In this document: positions 50,747-60,430 of the stretch, piece after piece
Layout: each line of letters starts with the position of its first letter
Numbering within the stretch: position 1 is the stretch's first letter
From: Candidatus Nitrosotenuis chungbukensis
GTDB taxonomy: Archaea; Thermoproteota; Nitrososphaeria; Nitrososphaerales; Nitrosopumilaceae
Assembly: GCF_000685395.1 (NCBI RefSeq)
Contig: NZ_AVSQ01000015.1
Location: forward strand, 62,001 to 126,000
Reading direction: 5' to 3'
DNA length: 64,000 nucleotides
Made by a program: the position numbers and the translations under genes
Notes under the pieces: model-generated
The model's database searches: none
Seen by the model: the letters and a program-made list of their open reading frames with translations, nothing else
Told to the model about the DNA's origin: nothing

Positions 50747-50807
50747 TCTTGCACCTCCTTCACTTCTCTAGCTGATTAACTAACGTCTCTGTCATAATTA
50801 TACCTTC

Positions 50808-52160
50808 TCAGATGGGGCTAATCGTGACTCCTTCGCACCTGATGGTCGGAGCCGTGACTGGTATTGACGCCCACGGCAAAACCGCCCGCCCGTTGTCTGC
50901 AACAGCCGATACCTGCTGCAAAAGCCTTGGCAAATTGTGTATTATTCGGACTGATTTTGCAGGCTCCTTGATCTGACCGTCTGAAATGATCCAAATCCCG
51001 CTTCTTGCGGTGCAAGAAAAGTCCCCCCTGATTGGGTTTACGGGATACGTGTACCATAATCTGCTTACCAAGACTCCGTTTTTTGTGTCTTTGATGATGT
51101 CGTCTCGCTTTGTACTGCCTCTGACTGTCAGGTTATGTGGCGCAGGCATTGGGACTGGATCTGAACTGCGGCCAAGCGGTGAGCCGAGCCTTGATGCGTT
51201 TCCTGTGGACGTGGCGCCTTCTTTGTATGCGTTATGCAAGTCGGAGTATGTTTTTTCAAAAATCCCGTTTCTTATGTAGTGCGTTTTCTTTGTAGGCACT
51301 CCCTCATCATCAAACGGTTTGCTTCCAAGACCGTTTGGCATGTGTGGATCGTCGATGAGCTCAAAATTTTCCACCGCAATGCTTTTTCCAATTTTTTCTG
51401 AAAAACAACTTCTGTTCTCAGAATATGTTTTCAGAGAAAAGTTTGACGCAAAAACAAACGCAAGTAATTCGCCCACTGCAAGAGGGTCAAAGACTATGCT
51501 TGTTGTTCCAGAATCAGCAGTATGTGGGTTTATTGAATTGGCACACATTTCAGACGCGTCTGTGCCAATCTTTTCCGGGTAAAAATCTGACAGCATTCTT
51601 GAGCTTGCCTGCCCTATGCCGCTTACAGGAAAACTACCAATGTCAGAGTCTGCATTTATTATTCCGGAGACATATGTTGCGACGTCTGCTCTCTGCAGCC
51701 CGCTCGTGTTTGCAATCTCGAATTCCTCGCAAACGACATTTAACGAGCCTGAAATGTTTGTTATTTTTCGATTTTGCGCAGAATTGATCATCTCTTGCGC
51801 AATGTCTGATATGTCAACCGTAGTCGCCTTCCAAATCTTTGGATCATTTACCTTTTCAAGAGCAACACATGCAGAATCGCCTGGCAGTGTTTTCCAAAAC
51901 TTTCTCTCTGTGGTGTTCTTGGCAGACTTGAGGGCACTGTCTACAATTTTGCCTGGTTCAAGCGTTGTTGTCTGGGCACAAGATATCCTTTTTTTGTGTA
52001 TCATGCGTATGCCAAGTGATTTTTCATGGCTTTCCTTTGTCTCGGCAATTTCAGAATCTGTTATTCTAATCGTGATGATTCTTTTTGAACAAAGAATGGA
52101 CTCGCATTCATCGGCATCTGCTTTTTTTGCATAGGATATGACCTCGCTGCAAACTGACAA
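50808..52160 (-). CDS. TldE/PmbA-like protein
   Basis: 450 residues of the TldD/PmbA family. The TldD metalloprotease motif HExxxH is absent, so this is the TldE (PmbA) partner. Known TldD/E complexes cut unfolded peptides and mature some peptide antibiotics and microcins. Motifs: DSGTTSIVFDPLAVGELLAF, PFDDEGVPTKKT, GNASRLGSPLGRSSDPVPMP. It starts with TTG 2 bases after cofH. No TldD is in the window. Confidence 0.85.
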   Translation of the reverse strand: MSVCSEVISYAKKADADECESILCSKRIITIRITDSEIAETKESHEKSLGIRMIHKKRISCAQTTTLEPGKIVDSALKSAKNTTERKFWKTLPGDSACVALEKVNDPKIWKATTVDISDIAQEMINSAQNRKITNISGSLNVVCEEFEIANTSGLQRADVATYVSGIINADSDIGSFPVSGIGQASSRMLSDFYPEKIGTDASEMCANSINPHTADSGTTSIVFDPLAVGELLAFVFASNFSLKTYSENRSCFSEKIGKSIAVENFELIDDPHMPNGLGSKPFDDEGVPTKKTHYIRNGIFEKTYSDLHNAYKEGATSTGNASRLGSPLGRSSDPVPMPAPHNLTVRGSTKRDDIIKDTKNGVLVSRLWYTYPVNPIRGDFSCTARSGIWIISDGQIKEPAKSVRIIHNLPRLLQQVSAVADNGRAVLPWASIPVTAPTIRCEGVTISPI

Positions 52161-52162
52161 GA

Positions 52163-53419
52163 TTAGCTTGACCTTGGGTTCTTGTATCTGAATTTGTCGA
52201 TTTTCACAAGTTCAAAATATGAGCCAAACCTCGCAGTGTCCTCCACTTTGTCCAGCTCGTCTTCAGAGGATTCAGAGTCGTATTTTTTGATGATATCATA
52301 CGTGGTGGTTCTCTGCGCTGGGATCCTGCCTATCTCTCTGACGAGGCGACGGATTTCTTTTGGCCTTAGAATCTGGCCGTACTGCGCGCCAGCTGACGTT
52401 GAGATGCTTTCGTTGATCAGCGTGCCGCCAAAGTCGTTTGCGCCCCACATTAGCAAAAGCTGCGACATTTTCTGGCCTTCCTTTACCCACGACATCTGGA
52501 TGTTGTCGATATGGTTGTTGAGCATTATTCTTGCAATGGCGTGTGTCAGCATCACGTCATTTGCGCTAGCGCCGCTTTTGATTCCGTCATGTAGCCCGTG
52601 TGTGTACATTGGTGCCTCAGTGTGGATAAAGTTCAGGGGGACAAACTCTGTAAATCCCCCTGTTTCCTTTTGGATGTCTCTTATCTTTGCAATGTGTCTT
52701 ACCCTGTCTTCTGTGGATTCCACATGGCCAAACATTATGGTGGATGTGGAATTGATTCCCATCCTGTGCGCAGTCTTGATTATCTCAGTCCAGTCAGAAA
52801 CGCTGATTCTTCCAGGCGATATCTTGTCGCGGATTTTCTGATCTAGTATTTCTGCGGCGGTGCCTGGGATGGTATTGATTCCTGCGTCCTTTAGCCTTGA
52901 GAGGTATTCTTTTATCGAAACGTTTGATCTAGTTGCGCCATACAGGACCTCCTCTGGGGAAAATCCATGTATGTGAATGTCTGGAATGTCTGCTTTTATG
53001 GCAGCGCATATTTTCTCGTAGAACCCGCCATCCATGTCTGGAGGAAGGCCTGCCTGAATGCAGACTTCGGTCGCCCCAAGACTGTGTGCCTCTTTTGCAC
53101 GCCTTACTATCTCCTCTATTGGCAAAAAGTATCCTTCCTCCTCTCTAAAGTCCCTGCTGAATGCGCAAAAGCCGCACTGTTTTATGCACACGTTTGTAAA
53201 GTTGATGTTTCGATTTACTACAAATGTGACAATGTCTCCGACTCGCCTCTTTCTGAGCTCGTCTGCAACCATGCCGACTAGGTGAAAGTCAATGCCCCTT
53301 GCATCATAAAGACGAGTTGCCTCTTTTACAGAAATTTCTTTTTCAGATAGTGCGCTATTTAGCGAATCTGCAACTAGCGGGTCTGCGTTTTTTAGCAGCG
53401 AATCAATATTCAAAGTCAT
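52163..53419 (-). CDS. cofH: FO synthase subunit 2 (5-amino-6-(D-ribitylamino)uracil-tyrosine transferase)
   Basis: CofH, a radical SAM enzyme, joins tyrosine-derived fragment with the ribityl pyrimidine to build FO, the precursor of coenzyme F420. From the ATG at 53419, 418 residues: C-x3-C-x2-C cluster in VCIKQCGFCAF, GATEVCIQAGLPPDMDG, IHGFSPEEVLYGA and PGTAAEILD. Its ATG overlaps the cofG stop (ATGA), so the two are translated together. Confidence 0.94.
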   Translation of the reverse strand: MTLNIDSLLKNADPLVADSLNSALSEKEISVKEATRLYDARGIDFHLVGMVADELRKRRVGDIVTFVVNRNINFTNVCIKQCGFCAFSRDFREEEGYFLPIEEIVRRAKEAHSLGATEVCIQAGLPPDMDGGFYEKICAAIKADIPDIHIHGFSPEEVLYGATRSNVSIKEYLSRLKDAGINTIPGTAAEILDQKIRDKISPGRISVSDWTEIIKTAHRMGINSTSTIMFGHVESTEDRVRHIAKIRDIQKETGGFTEFVPLNFIHTEAPMYTHGLHDGIKSGASANDVMLTHAIARIMLNNHIDNIQMSWVKEGQKMSQLLLMWGANDFGGTLINESISTSAGAQYGQILRPKEIRRLVREIGRIPAQRTTTYDIIKKYDSESSEDELDKVEDTARFGSYFELVKIDKFRYKNPRSS

Positions 53420-54585
53420 TTCCAGTATGCCTCTCTCACCCATCCGTCCTCGTCCATGATTTCTGACATCTTGTCGTGAAGATCAGAATTTACCATGTGC
53501 ATGAATTCTGGATACACTGGAAATCGTGCCTTTAATTCGTAGCCCGCATTTTCCGTGTTTTCTGCAACGTATTCTATTTTGGGCCAGCTAAATTCGGGGT
53601 TGACATAGTCTGGCGTAAGCGGCGATATTCCGCCCCAGTCGTTTATCCCGACCTGAAGAAAGCTTTGATATGAATCCGGTGAGAGGTTTGGCGGAATCTG
53701 GATGTTCATTTGCGGCATTATCACTCTTGTTAGCGCCACGATTATTTTGAAATAGTTTTCCTCGGCAGACGCAAAGTCTCCCATCTTGGTGTCGTGCTTT
53801 GGTTGGAAGTTTTGCAAAATGACTTCTTGTATGTGCCCGTACCTCTGGTGCAGTTTTTTTATCTCAAATATGGAGTCGATTACCTCGTTTGGGGTCTCTC
53901 CTATTCCGACAAGCAGTCCTGTAGTCATTGGCATATTGAGGTCGCCTGCATTTTCCAAGACCTGAAGTCGTGCCCTCGGATTCTTGCTTGGAGCAAGATG
54001 GTGCGGCATGTTTTCTTTAGTGAGACGGTCGCTCGAATTCTCAAGCATCAGACCCATACTCACGTTGGTTCTTTTGAGATCGTTTATCTCTGATTTTGTA
54101 AGGTTGCCTGCATTTGTATGTGGGAAAAGTCCTTCTGACAGTGCAATTTCTGATGCATGGGTAAGATATTCGGCAGTACTTGAGAATCCATTCTCTTTGA
54201 GCCATTCTCTTGCCTCTTGGTATTTCTGCTCTGGCCTTTCACCTGTGACAAAAAGCGCTTCGGTACATCTGTATTTTTTTGCAAGCCTTGCCAAATCTCT
54301 GACGTTCTCTTTGCTCATCATTGATGTCTTCTGCTGGTTTGGCTCTGATTTGTACGTGCAGTAATCGCATGTGTCCCTGCAAAGGTTTACGAGATTAAAG
54401 AATGATTTTTTTGAAAATGTGGCCGTTCTTTGTTTGTGCGTATTGCGAAGCCTTGTCGCGGTGCTAAATAATTCGGCAGGTTCGTTTTTTGCAATTTCAA
54501 AAATCTCACATGCATCTGCTTTTGTGACCTCCTTTCCATCTATTGCATGATTTAGTAATTCACAATCAAACACAAGGTTATTCAA
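53416..54585 (-). CDS. cofG: FO synthase subunit 1 (7,8-didemethyl-8-hydroxy-5-deazariboflavin synthase)
   Basis: CofG, a radical SAM enzyme, closes the deazaflavin ring of FO. 389 residues: cluster C-x3-C-x2-C in LCRDTCDYCTY, ALFVTGERPEQKY, NAGNLTKSEI, GLLVGIGETPNE and PNLSPDSYQSFLQVGINDWGG. Start of the cofG-cofH pair. F420 is used by some thaumarchaeal reductases; other F420 genes are not in the window. Confidence 0.95.
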   Translation of the reverse strand: MNNLVFDCELLNHAIDGKEVTKADACEIFEIAKNEPAELFSTATRLRNTHKQRTATFSKKSFFNLVNLCRDTCDYCTYKSEPNQQKTSMMSKENVRDLARLAKKYRCTEALFVTGERPEQKYQEAREWLKENGFSSTAEYLTHASEIALSEGLFPHTNAGNLTKSEINDLKRTNVSMGLMLENSSDRLTKENMPHHLAPSKNPRARLQVLENAGDLNMPMTTGLLVGIGETPNEVIDSIFEIKKLHQRYGHIQEVILQNFQPKHDTKMGDFASAEENYFKIIVALTRVIMPQMNIQIPPNLSPDSYQSFLQVGINDWGGISPLTPDYVNPEFSWPKIEYVAENTENAGYELKARFPVYPEFMHMVNSDLHDKMSEIMDEDGWVREAYWK

Positions 54586-54613
54586 CGTAAAAGATAATCT
54601 TGAATTCTAGTAT

Positions 54614-55780
54614 TTATTTTTGTGTCGAATTGGTTGTTGTATTGTTTACCAGCACGCTTGCGTTTGGTCTTTCCTCAAGGGTCAGTACTAAGCTGGTGAC
54701 TCTTCCGTCGCGAAGAATCTGAAGTGCCATTTCGTCCCCGACTGTCTTGTCGCGCTGGAGGTGAATCAAAATATCGTCGATCTTTCTAACTGTAATCCCG
54801 TCAACTGCCAGCACTATGTCTCCCCCTACCTGATATGTGACTCCGTCTATCGTGGTTGAATTGGTGGTTCCTCGTAGCCCCGCCTTTTCTGCAGGACTGT
54901 CCTTTAGTACATTGATTATCAAAAAGCCGCGGGTATCTTCGATTTTGAGTATCTCTGCAAGGTCAGGATCGATGTCCCTTCCAGAGATTCCGACCCAAGG
55001 ATGGTGGTATGTGTTTTTCTCAATAAGCGTTGGGATGATCTTTTGCACTGTTCTTGAAGGGATGGCAAACCCTACTCCTGCAAAGTCTCCCGTCTCTGAC
55101 TGGATTGCCGTGTTTATGCCGACCACTTCGCCTCTCATGTTCAAAAGGGGCCCGCCTGAGTTTCCGGGGTTTATTGCAGCGTCTGTCTGAACTATGTCTG
55201 GAATTTGAAACCCTCTGTCCTGCGATGGAAGCAGTCTGCCAATCTGACTTACAATTCCCGAAGTCATGGAGCCTGACAATCCAAATGGATTTCCAATTGC
55301 CGCAATCTGTTCTCCGACCTTTAGTTTAGACGAGTTTCCAAGTGTGAGTGGATACAGTGCGTCCTCACTTGCATTTACTTTGAGCACTGCAAGATCTGTG
55401 TAAAGATCTTTTCCAACTAGATTTGCTTTAAATGATCTTCCGTCCAAAAATGTAACTGTTATTTTTTCAGCGTTTTCAATGACATGGTCGTTTGTTATTA
55501 TGTGGCCTTCCCTGTCGTACACAAAGCCTGAGCCCAGCCCGTTTCCTCTCTGATCATTTGGCCTTTTGACGTTTATCTTGACTACTCCCGATTCCGTCTT
55601 TTCAAAAATTTCAGTCAGCGTCAAATCCTGCGATGTTTGATCACCTACGACTGTCTTTGTTGCCTTACCGATATCCTCAACTGTTGGCGTTTTCTGTGGG
55701 GGATTTAGAATTATGCTGTATGCAACAAGTATTATTACTACGCCTAGCAGGCCGGAAATAATCGCATTTGATCTGTTCAC
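54614..55780 (-). CDS. Membrane-anchored HtrA/DegP-type serine protease
   Basis: 388 residues: N-terminal signal anchor (IISGLLGVVIILVAYSIIL), trypsin-like domain with the triad in ITNDHVIENA (His), LYTDLAVLKV (Asp) and INPGNSGGPLL (Ser), and one PDZ domain (about 270-365). It would act on the cell surface in protein quality control. Short Asn/Thr-rich tail. Confidence 0.93.
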   Translation of the reverse strand: MNRSNAIISGLLGVVIILVAYSIILNPPQKTPTVEDIGKATKTVVGDQTSQDLTLTEIFEKTESGVVKINVKRPNDQRGNGLGSGFVYDREGHIITNDHVIENAEKITVTFLDGRSFKANLVGKDLYTDLAVLKVNASEDALYPLTLGNSSKLKVGEQIAAIGNPFGLSGSMTSGIVSQIGRLLPSQDRGFQIPDIVQTDAAINPGNSGGPLLNMRGEVVGINTAIQSETGDFAGVGFAIPSRTVQKIIPTLIEKNTYHHPWVGISGRDIDPDLAEILKIEDTRGFLIINVLKDSPAEKAGLRGTTNSTTIDGVTYQVGGDIVLAVDGITVRKIDDILIHLQRDKTVGDEMALQILRDGRVTSLVLTLEERPNASVLVNNTTTNSTQK

Positions 55781-55817
55781 TGATTGGCAGCTGTCTGGGT
55801 TGCTCTATAATCTTTAC

Positions 55818-57020
55818 TTAGACGCTGATTGAATTTTGCATATGATCTTTCATGGAATATGCTCTGCCTCTCCACGATACTGACCCGCTTCTCTTAGCTT
55901 GTAAAATTCCACTTAGGAATCCGCTCACGATTATCAAACTGCCAAGTGGACTGCACAGTGCGTGCCAAAATCTGATGTGCAACTCTCGTGCGTCAAGCAT
56001 GCCTGCTGCATAAATCAGGCCTGATGAAACAATCGACACTATGAAAAGGGCAGGAAACGACTCTGAATGCCCTAAGAATACCGACGAATATGCAAGCAGT
56101 GGAAAAGGCATGAAAAGCAGGAACAGCACTGCAAAAAATATCCCGACTGCGATTCTGGCGTTTTGTAAGTAAAGCGGTATCATGAGTCGCTTTAACGCGT
56201 TCCAGAGTGTGGACCTGTCTCTTGCCCAAACTGCGTTGATCAGGTGATCTCCTCTTACCATCTTCATTTTGAATCCTGATTCCTTTACCTTCTTCCCAAG
56301 TGCGCCGTCTTCGATTATCTCCTGTCGCACTCCTTGATGCATCCCTACTTTCTCGTATGTGTTTTTTTTAATTATGAAGAAGCTCCCGAAAAAATACCCT
56401 GTCTTTTTTGAAGGATCGTTTACTCTGAGTGCGGAAAACCGCGTGTGCAAAAACGTTGATAGCATTGGCAGTGTGATCCTAGTCCAGTTGTCAAGGCAGA
56501 CCATTTTTGGAATTGCTGTTAACGCGTCAAGATCATACGACAAAAGATGGGCAACGGCAAGCGAAATTACATTTCTTGAATGTGTTGTGTCAGAATCTGT
56601 AAATAACAAAATCTCACCAGTTGCCGCCGCATATCCTTCCATGCATGCCCAGTTCTTTCCCATCCATCCGTCGGGCTTTGGCCTTGCACTAACGTGAATC
56701 ACTCTGGAATCTTTTGTTGCATAGTTTCTGATTATGCTACCAGTTGAATCTGTAGACGAATCATCAATTGCAATTATCTCGTAGTTTGCATAGTCTTGGT
56801 CTAACAGTGAATCAAGACATTTTTCAATAAACCCTTCTTCATTTCTTGCCGGTAGGATGACTGATACTTTGGGTGTTTTGTGATCTTTTTGAGGAAATTT
56901 GTCCAAGTACGGCGTGTTTCTAAATGACGATAACATTGATTTTATCAGAAACACCCATGCGCCAGATACGCCAATTAATATTGCGATAAACGCGTAATTT
57001 ACGATGTCCAGAAAATCCAT
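55818..57020 (-). CDS. Glycosyltransferase family 2, membrane-bound
   Basis: 400 residues with an N-terminal membrane helix, a GT-A domain (SVILPARNEEGFIEKCLDSLL, IDDSSTDSTG, LLFTDSDTTHS, the D-x-D-type motif) and two or three C-terminal helices. The pattern is close to glycosyltransferases with HpnB-like or carotenoid-type architecture; substrate is unknown. It starts 1 base after the SRPBCC gene. Confidence 0.88.
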   Translation of the reverse strand: MDFLDIVNYAFIAILIGVSGAWVFLIKSMLSSFRNTPYLDKFPQKDHKTPKVSVILPARNEEGFIEKCLDSLLDQDYANYEIIAIDDSSTDSTGSIIRNYATKDSRVIHVSARPKPDGWMGKNWACMEGYAAATGEILLFTDSDTTHSRNVISLAVAHLLSYDLDALTAIPKMVCLDNWTRITLPMLSTFLHTRFSALRVNDPSKKTGYFFGSFFIIKKNTYEKVGMHQGVRQEIIEDGALGKKVKESGFKMKMVRGDHLINAVWARDRSTLWNALKRLMIPLYLQNARIAVGIFFAVLFLLFMPFPLLAYSSVFLGHSESFPALFIVSIVSSGLIYAAGMLDARELHIRFWHALCSPLGSLIIVSGFLSGILQAKRSGSVSWRGRAYSMKDHMQNSISV

Positions 57021-57021
57021 C

Positions 57022-57438
57022 TTACTTCTCGATTTCTTGCTTTATTGATTCAAGCGCCTGCTCGGTGCCGCTTTTTACGTGCTTTTTGATCATGCCTGTG
57101 AACATTCCCATCATGCCTGAAAGCTTGATGTCCCATGTGGCATCAATCCTGGTGCCTCCCTCGTGAGGCACAAGTCGTATTGTCTTTGTCCCAATTAGAA
57201 TTCCTTCTGTAAATTCTGCAATGATTTTTTCTTTTGGATAAAATGTCACAGTTTGCATGCACTTTGAATCCTTGAATGCGATTGTGACCTCTCTTGTTAC
57301 CTTGTTGCCTTCCTTTGAAATATTGCGTACTTGTTTTGTCCCCTTCCAATATTTTGGCTCACTGTCTATGTCTGAAACAAAATCCCAGACTTTGTCAACT
57401 GGGGCATTTATCGTAGTGGATGCCTCGATTGTTGCCAT
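57022..57438 (-). CDS. SRPBCC (START-like/CoxG-like) protein
   Basis: 138 residues of the SRPBCC lipid/ligand-binding fold: ASTTINAPVDKVWDFVSDIDSEPKYWKG at the N-terminus, and a final long helix (LSGMMGMFTGMIKKHVKSGTEQALESIKQ). Family members bind hydrophobic ligands or aid maturation of enzymes; ligand unknown. It shares a likely transcript with the glycosyltransferase, so a lipid substrate is possible. Confidence 0.88.
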   Translation of the reverse strand: MATIEASTTINAPVDKVWDFVSDIDSEPKYWKGTKQVRNISKEGNKVTREVTIAFKDSKCMQTVTFYPKEKIIAEFTEGILIGTKTIRLVPHEGGTRIDATWDIKLSGMMGMFTGMIKKHVKSGTEQALESIKQEIEK

Positions 57439-57509
57439 ACTGCCAAATCATTTAAGCCAAAATATTAGTCTTAATGACTCGACTGACTGTTGGTTTGAGA
57501 GCGTCTCGT

Positions 57510-58205
57510 CTAAGGCGCTTCGTTTGGGTTAAAATCAAAAACCGTTTTCTCAGTTTTCCCGTCTGCAGATGACACTACTGTGTATTTTCCAGCTTTTTCC
57601 CATCCGTTTCCGCCTGCAATGACCAAAGTTGAAAACTTGCCGTCTGCCTTTACTTTGACTATCTCAGTCCATACTTTTTGCCCGTCTGGATCATTTATCA
57701 TAAGTTCTGTGATTGTGGATTCTGCATTTCCTGAAATTGATATGATGTCTCCTTTTGCGTACGATGTCTGATCTGTCTCTATCGCTTTGGCGCTTGGCCC
57801 AATTATTGCAATGTTGTCCTGATTCATAGCCACTACGCTGATTATCAAAACGGCAAAAACAACCGAGGCGACGCTGATTACGATGTTTTTTGTCTTTTTC
57901 CCGCCCGCTATCCTCTCAATTGGTTTTTCAACTATTACCTTTTGATATTTTGCCTCAGGCACATTGACTGGCGGGGGCGGTGGGGGAACAATGCGTTTTT
58001 CAGGAATTTTTACAATTCTCTCTGGTTTTTCATCTTGTGTGGCCGGTTGCAAATATCTGGCAATTAGCCCCTCTACGTATCTCCTGTCGTCTATTGTAAC
58101 GAGTTTTTTTGTCTCAAAGTCCGCCTTGATCCGTGATAGGCGTCCATAATCACCATGGCCTGATTTTAACAAGGCATCAATATCGTCTGTAAAAAACTGC
58201 CCCAT
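57510..58205 (-). CDS. Single-span membrane protein with extracellular Ig-like domain
   Basis: 231 residues: a helical cytoplasmic part (LSRIKADFETKKLVTIDDRRYVEGLIARYL), a proline run (VPPPPPPVNVP), a membrane helix (IVISVASVVFAVLIISVVAM) and a C-terminal beta domain (YAKGDIISISGNAESTITELMINDPDG), similar to domains in other thaumarchaeal surface proteins. Function unknown. Confidence 0.75.
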   Translation of the reverse strand: MGQFFTDDIDALLKSGHGDYGRLSRIKADFETKKLVTIDDRRYVEGLIARYLQPATQDEKPERIVKIPEKRIVPPPPPPVNVPEAKYQKVIVEKPIERIAGGKKTKNIVISVASVVFAVLIISVVAMNQDNIAIIGPSAKAIETDQTSYAKGDIISISGNAESTITELMINDPDGQKVWTEIVKVKADGKFSTLVIAGGNGWEKAGKYTVVSSADGKTEKTVFDFNPNEAP

Positions 58206-58289
58206 ACGGCTTTTTCATAGTGTTTTTACATAAATTAATTGTGTTGTTTTGCTATCGTAATATACAAATAATATTTCACAACAGGGTAA

Positions 58290-58640
58290 GTGATGGTGCA
58301 AGATTCTGACTATTTCCTCTTTAGCGTGACTGCAGTCCACAGCCCCGAATCCTGTCCTCTAAACAACAACGATAGCAAGCAGATCTTTTTACATCTGGAC
58401 TCGAAAATAAAAAAAAATCTGAAAACATTTGACATTAAAAGATTAGTTGAGTTTTACGTCTCAGTCTTGGAGCACCAATGGACACTAATCTTTGAGGCAA
58501 AGAATGCTCACGACATAGAAAAACTGTGCATCGAGATAGGCATGTCAAAATATAACACGATCAAAATCGTGCCGCTCAGCAGATTTGACCTTGTGATCAA
58601 GAAAATCAGAGCCGAACAAAAACGAGCACTTGCAAGTTAA
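58290..58640 (+). CDS. Small protein of unknown function (116 aa)
   Basis: A soluble alpha/beta protein with FLFSVTAVHSPESCPLNNNDSKQIF and a later EFYVSVLEHQWTLIFEAKNAHDIEKLCIE; the pattern (metabolite-type ferredoxin-like fold, HS-x-E-SCP) reminds me of DUF3303. Start GTG 58290 or ATG 58293. Function unknown. Confidence 0.7.
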   Translation: MMVQDSDYFLFSVTAVHSPESCPLNNNDSKQIFLHLDSKIKKNLKTFDIKRLVEFYVSVLEHQWTLIFEAKNAHDIEKLCIEIGMSKYNTIKIVPLSRFDLVIKKIRAEQKRALAS

Positions 58641-58667
58641 TTCTGGTTCTATGAAAAGGGATTTGAC

Positions 58668-58991
58668 ATGACAATAACATATGATGATTTTGCAAAGCTG
58701 GAGATACAAGTTGCCAAAATTATCTCAACTGAGAGAATTCCTGGCAAGACAAAGATAATCAAAGGAACCATTGACCTTGGAGGGGAAACACGCAGTTTGA
58801 TAATAGGGGGCGCGCAGTTTTTTACGCCAGAAGAACTAGTTGGCAAAACGGTGATCGCGATAACGAATCTTGAATCGAAGACTGTTGGCGGTGTTGAGTC
58901 AAACGCAATGCTTCTTGCAGCAGACAGCAATGAAAAACCGTTCTGGCTTACCGTTGACGAATCCGTTCCGCTTGGCACAAAAATAAAGTAG
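58668..58991 (+). CDS. tRNA-binding domain protein (Trbp111/MetG C-terminal like)
   Basis: 107 residues of the OB-fold tRNA-binding family that appears as a free protein or as the C-terminal domain of methionyl-tRNA synthetase: FAKLEIQVAKIISTERIPG, LIIGGAQFFTPEELVGKTVIAITNL and SNAMLLAADSNEK. It would bind tRNA in a dimer and may assist MetRS, which is not in the window. Confidence 0.92.
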   Translation: MTITYDDFAKLEIQVAKIISTERIPGKTKIIKGTIDLGGETRSLIIGGAQFFTPEELVGKTVIAITNLESKTVGGVESNAMLLAADSNEKPFWLTVDESVPLGTKIK

Positions 58992-59693
58992 CTATCCTAT
59001 TCCCGGGGCTTCCTTTTTTATCTCAATTGGCTGCTCGGTAATTTTCTGTTCTAGTTCGTCCGTGTTTATCTCAAGTCTCAAAAGTTTTCCAATTGTATTT
59101 ACAATGTTTTTTGCCGCCTTGTGCTGTGGCAGTTCGGCATCATATATCTCGCCAAAAAGACCAATTCCGTTGATGCCCTTGTTTTTTGCAATTCCAAGAA
59201 CAAGTCCATTAAACCACGTGATGCTCTTTACATCGTCTCCGAGTAATTTGACATTGTGCGTCTTTAACAATTCTAATGATTCCTGATTGTTGGCAACTCC
59301 AAACACATCATTCCCATATCCTTTTTGCAGTGGTATGTATCCGCCAGATGAAATTACGGTCTTGATATTTCCCCATTTTTGTACCATTTCGATTACAAAG
59401 TTTACCAATTCAAATACCGTGGCTGGTTCTTGGGGCTGGTTTTCTCCTGTGAAAATAACAAGCGAGTTCTTCTCATCTACTAACAGCTTGTACTCGTCAT
59501 GCGGCAGTTCGACCAAACCGTCTTTGTGATTTACCCACGGCTTGTCTGCCAAAATTATCTTTGCGGCAACCCTTGCGCCTATCTTTTCTGCAATGTGGTG
59601 TGTTACCAAACCTCCCACCTTGCCCATGTCTGGCAGCGACGAAATCAAAGTGATGTTTTTTAGCTTAAAATTTTCGATAGTTTCGACTTGCAT
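58992..59693 (-). CDS. PAC2-family proteasome assembly chaperone-like protein
   Basis: About 233 residues from the ATG at 59693: ITLISSLPDMGKVGGLVTHHIAEKI, LVIFTGENQPQEPATVFEL, VISSGGYIPLQKGYGNDVFGVANN. It resembles PbaA-type PAC2 proteins. The C-terminus (KEAPGIG) has no HbYX motif, unlike the PAC2 protein at 49038, so the two may be partners with different jobs. It converges on the tRNA-binding gene with no spacer. Confidence 0.85.
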   Translation of the reverse strand: MQVETIENFKLKNITLISSLPDMGKVGGLVTHHIAEKIGARVAAKIILADKPWVNHKDGLVELPHDEYKLLVDEKNSLVIFTGENQPQEPATVFELVNFVIEMVQKWGNIKTVISSGGYIPLQKGYGNDVFGVANNQESLELLKTHNVKLLGDDVKSITWFNGLVLGIAKNKGINGIGLFGEIYDAELPQHKAAKNIVNTIGKLLRLEINTDELEQKITEQPIEIKKEAPGIG

Positions 59694-59747
59694 TAGATAA
59701 ATATGGTGTGATAGTATATGCACTTTACTTCTAAATTGTGACCCTGT

Positions 59748-60308
59748 CTAATCGTAAATCATTAGATCTTTTTCTTCTAGTAGCGAATGTAGGTTGTTTA
59801 CGGATCTGTACACGTCAGGCTCTTTTTTTGCTCCTGTGCAGACTAGCTTTCCTGATGAGAAAAGCAAGATCACTGTCTTTGGGTCAAGCATTCTGTGAAT
59901 TAATCCTGGAAACTGTTCTGGCTCGTACATGCTTCTTGGGAGGGTTCTTGCTGCCTGCTCTAGGTGAATCTTGCCTCCCAGGTTAATCGACGCAACTATG
60001 TTTTGGATGTCGACTACTGCGTCCTTTTTCACTTTGATTCCTCCCTTTCTTAGCTTTTGGACAACTGATTTTACTGCACTTCTTGCCATTTCTTCTGATT
60101 TGGCACCAGTGCATACCATCTTGCCTGATGTGAAAATCAAAGTAGCTGTCTTTGGACTTTTTAGACGAAATACTAATCCTGGAAACTGATCCGGATGATA
60201 TTCTACATCCGGAAAATTACGGGTAATCTCATTTAGATCCATTTTCTGATCCACCGATGCAGAAGCAACCACATTTTCAATACTTACAATCGGCTTTGTT
60301 TGTGGCAT
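59748..60308 (-). CDS. tbp: TATA-box-binding protein
   Basis: 186 residues with the two TBP direct repeats (IENVVASASVDQKMDLNEI ... LIFTSGKMVCTGAKSEEMA, and IQNIVASINLGGKIHLEQA ... LLFSSGKLVCTGAKKEPDV). It binds TATA boxes and recruits TFB. The final helix is EEKDLMIYD-like. It is divergent from the DUF1512 gene. Confidence 0.97.
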   Translation of the reverse strand: MPQTKPIVSIENVVASASVDQKMDLNEITRNFPDVEYHPDQFPGLVFRLKSPKTATLIFTSGKMVCTGAKSEEMARSAVKSVVQKLRKGGIKVKKDAVVDIQNIVASINLGGKIHLEQAARTLPRSMYEPEQFPGLIHRMLDPKTVILLFSSGKLVCTGAKKEPDVYRSVNNLHSLLEEKDLMIYD

Positions 60309-60430
60309 ACGTTACCACTTGAATTAGCTTGGCTATATAAAGAGCACTTTCTAATTATTTACCCGCCAGACAATTTCTTTGAAATTTTGCTGATTATTAC
60401 TTTATCATACAAATCATTTAATTTGGTAAA

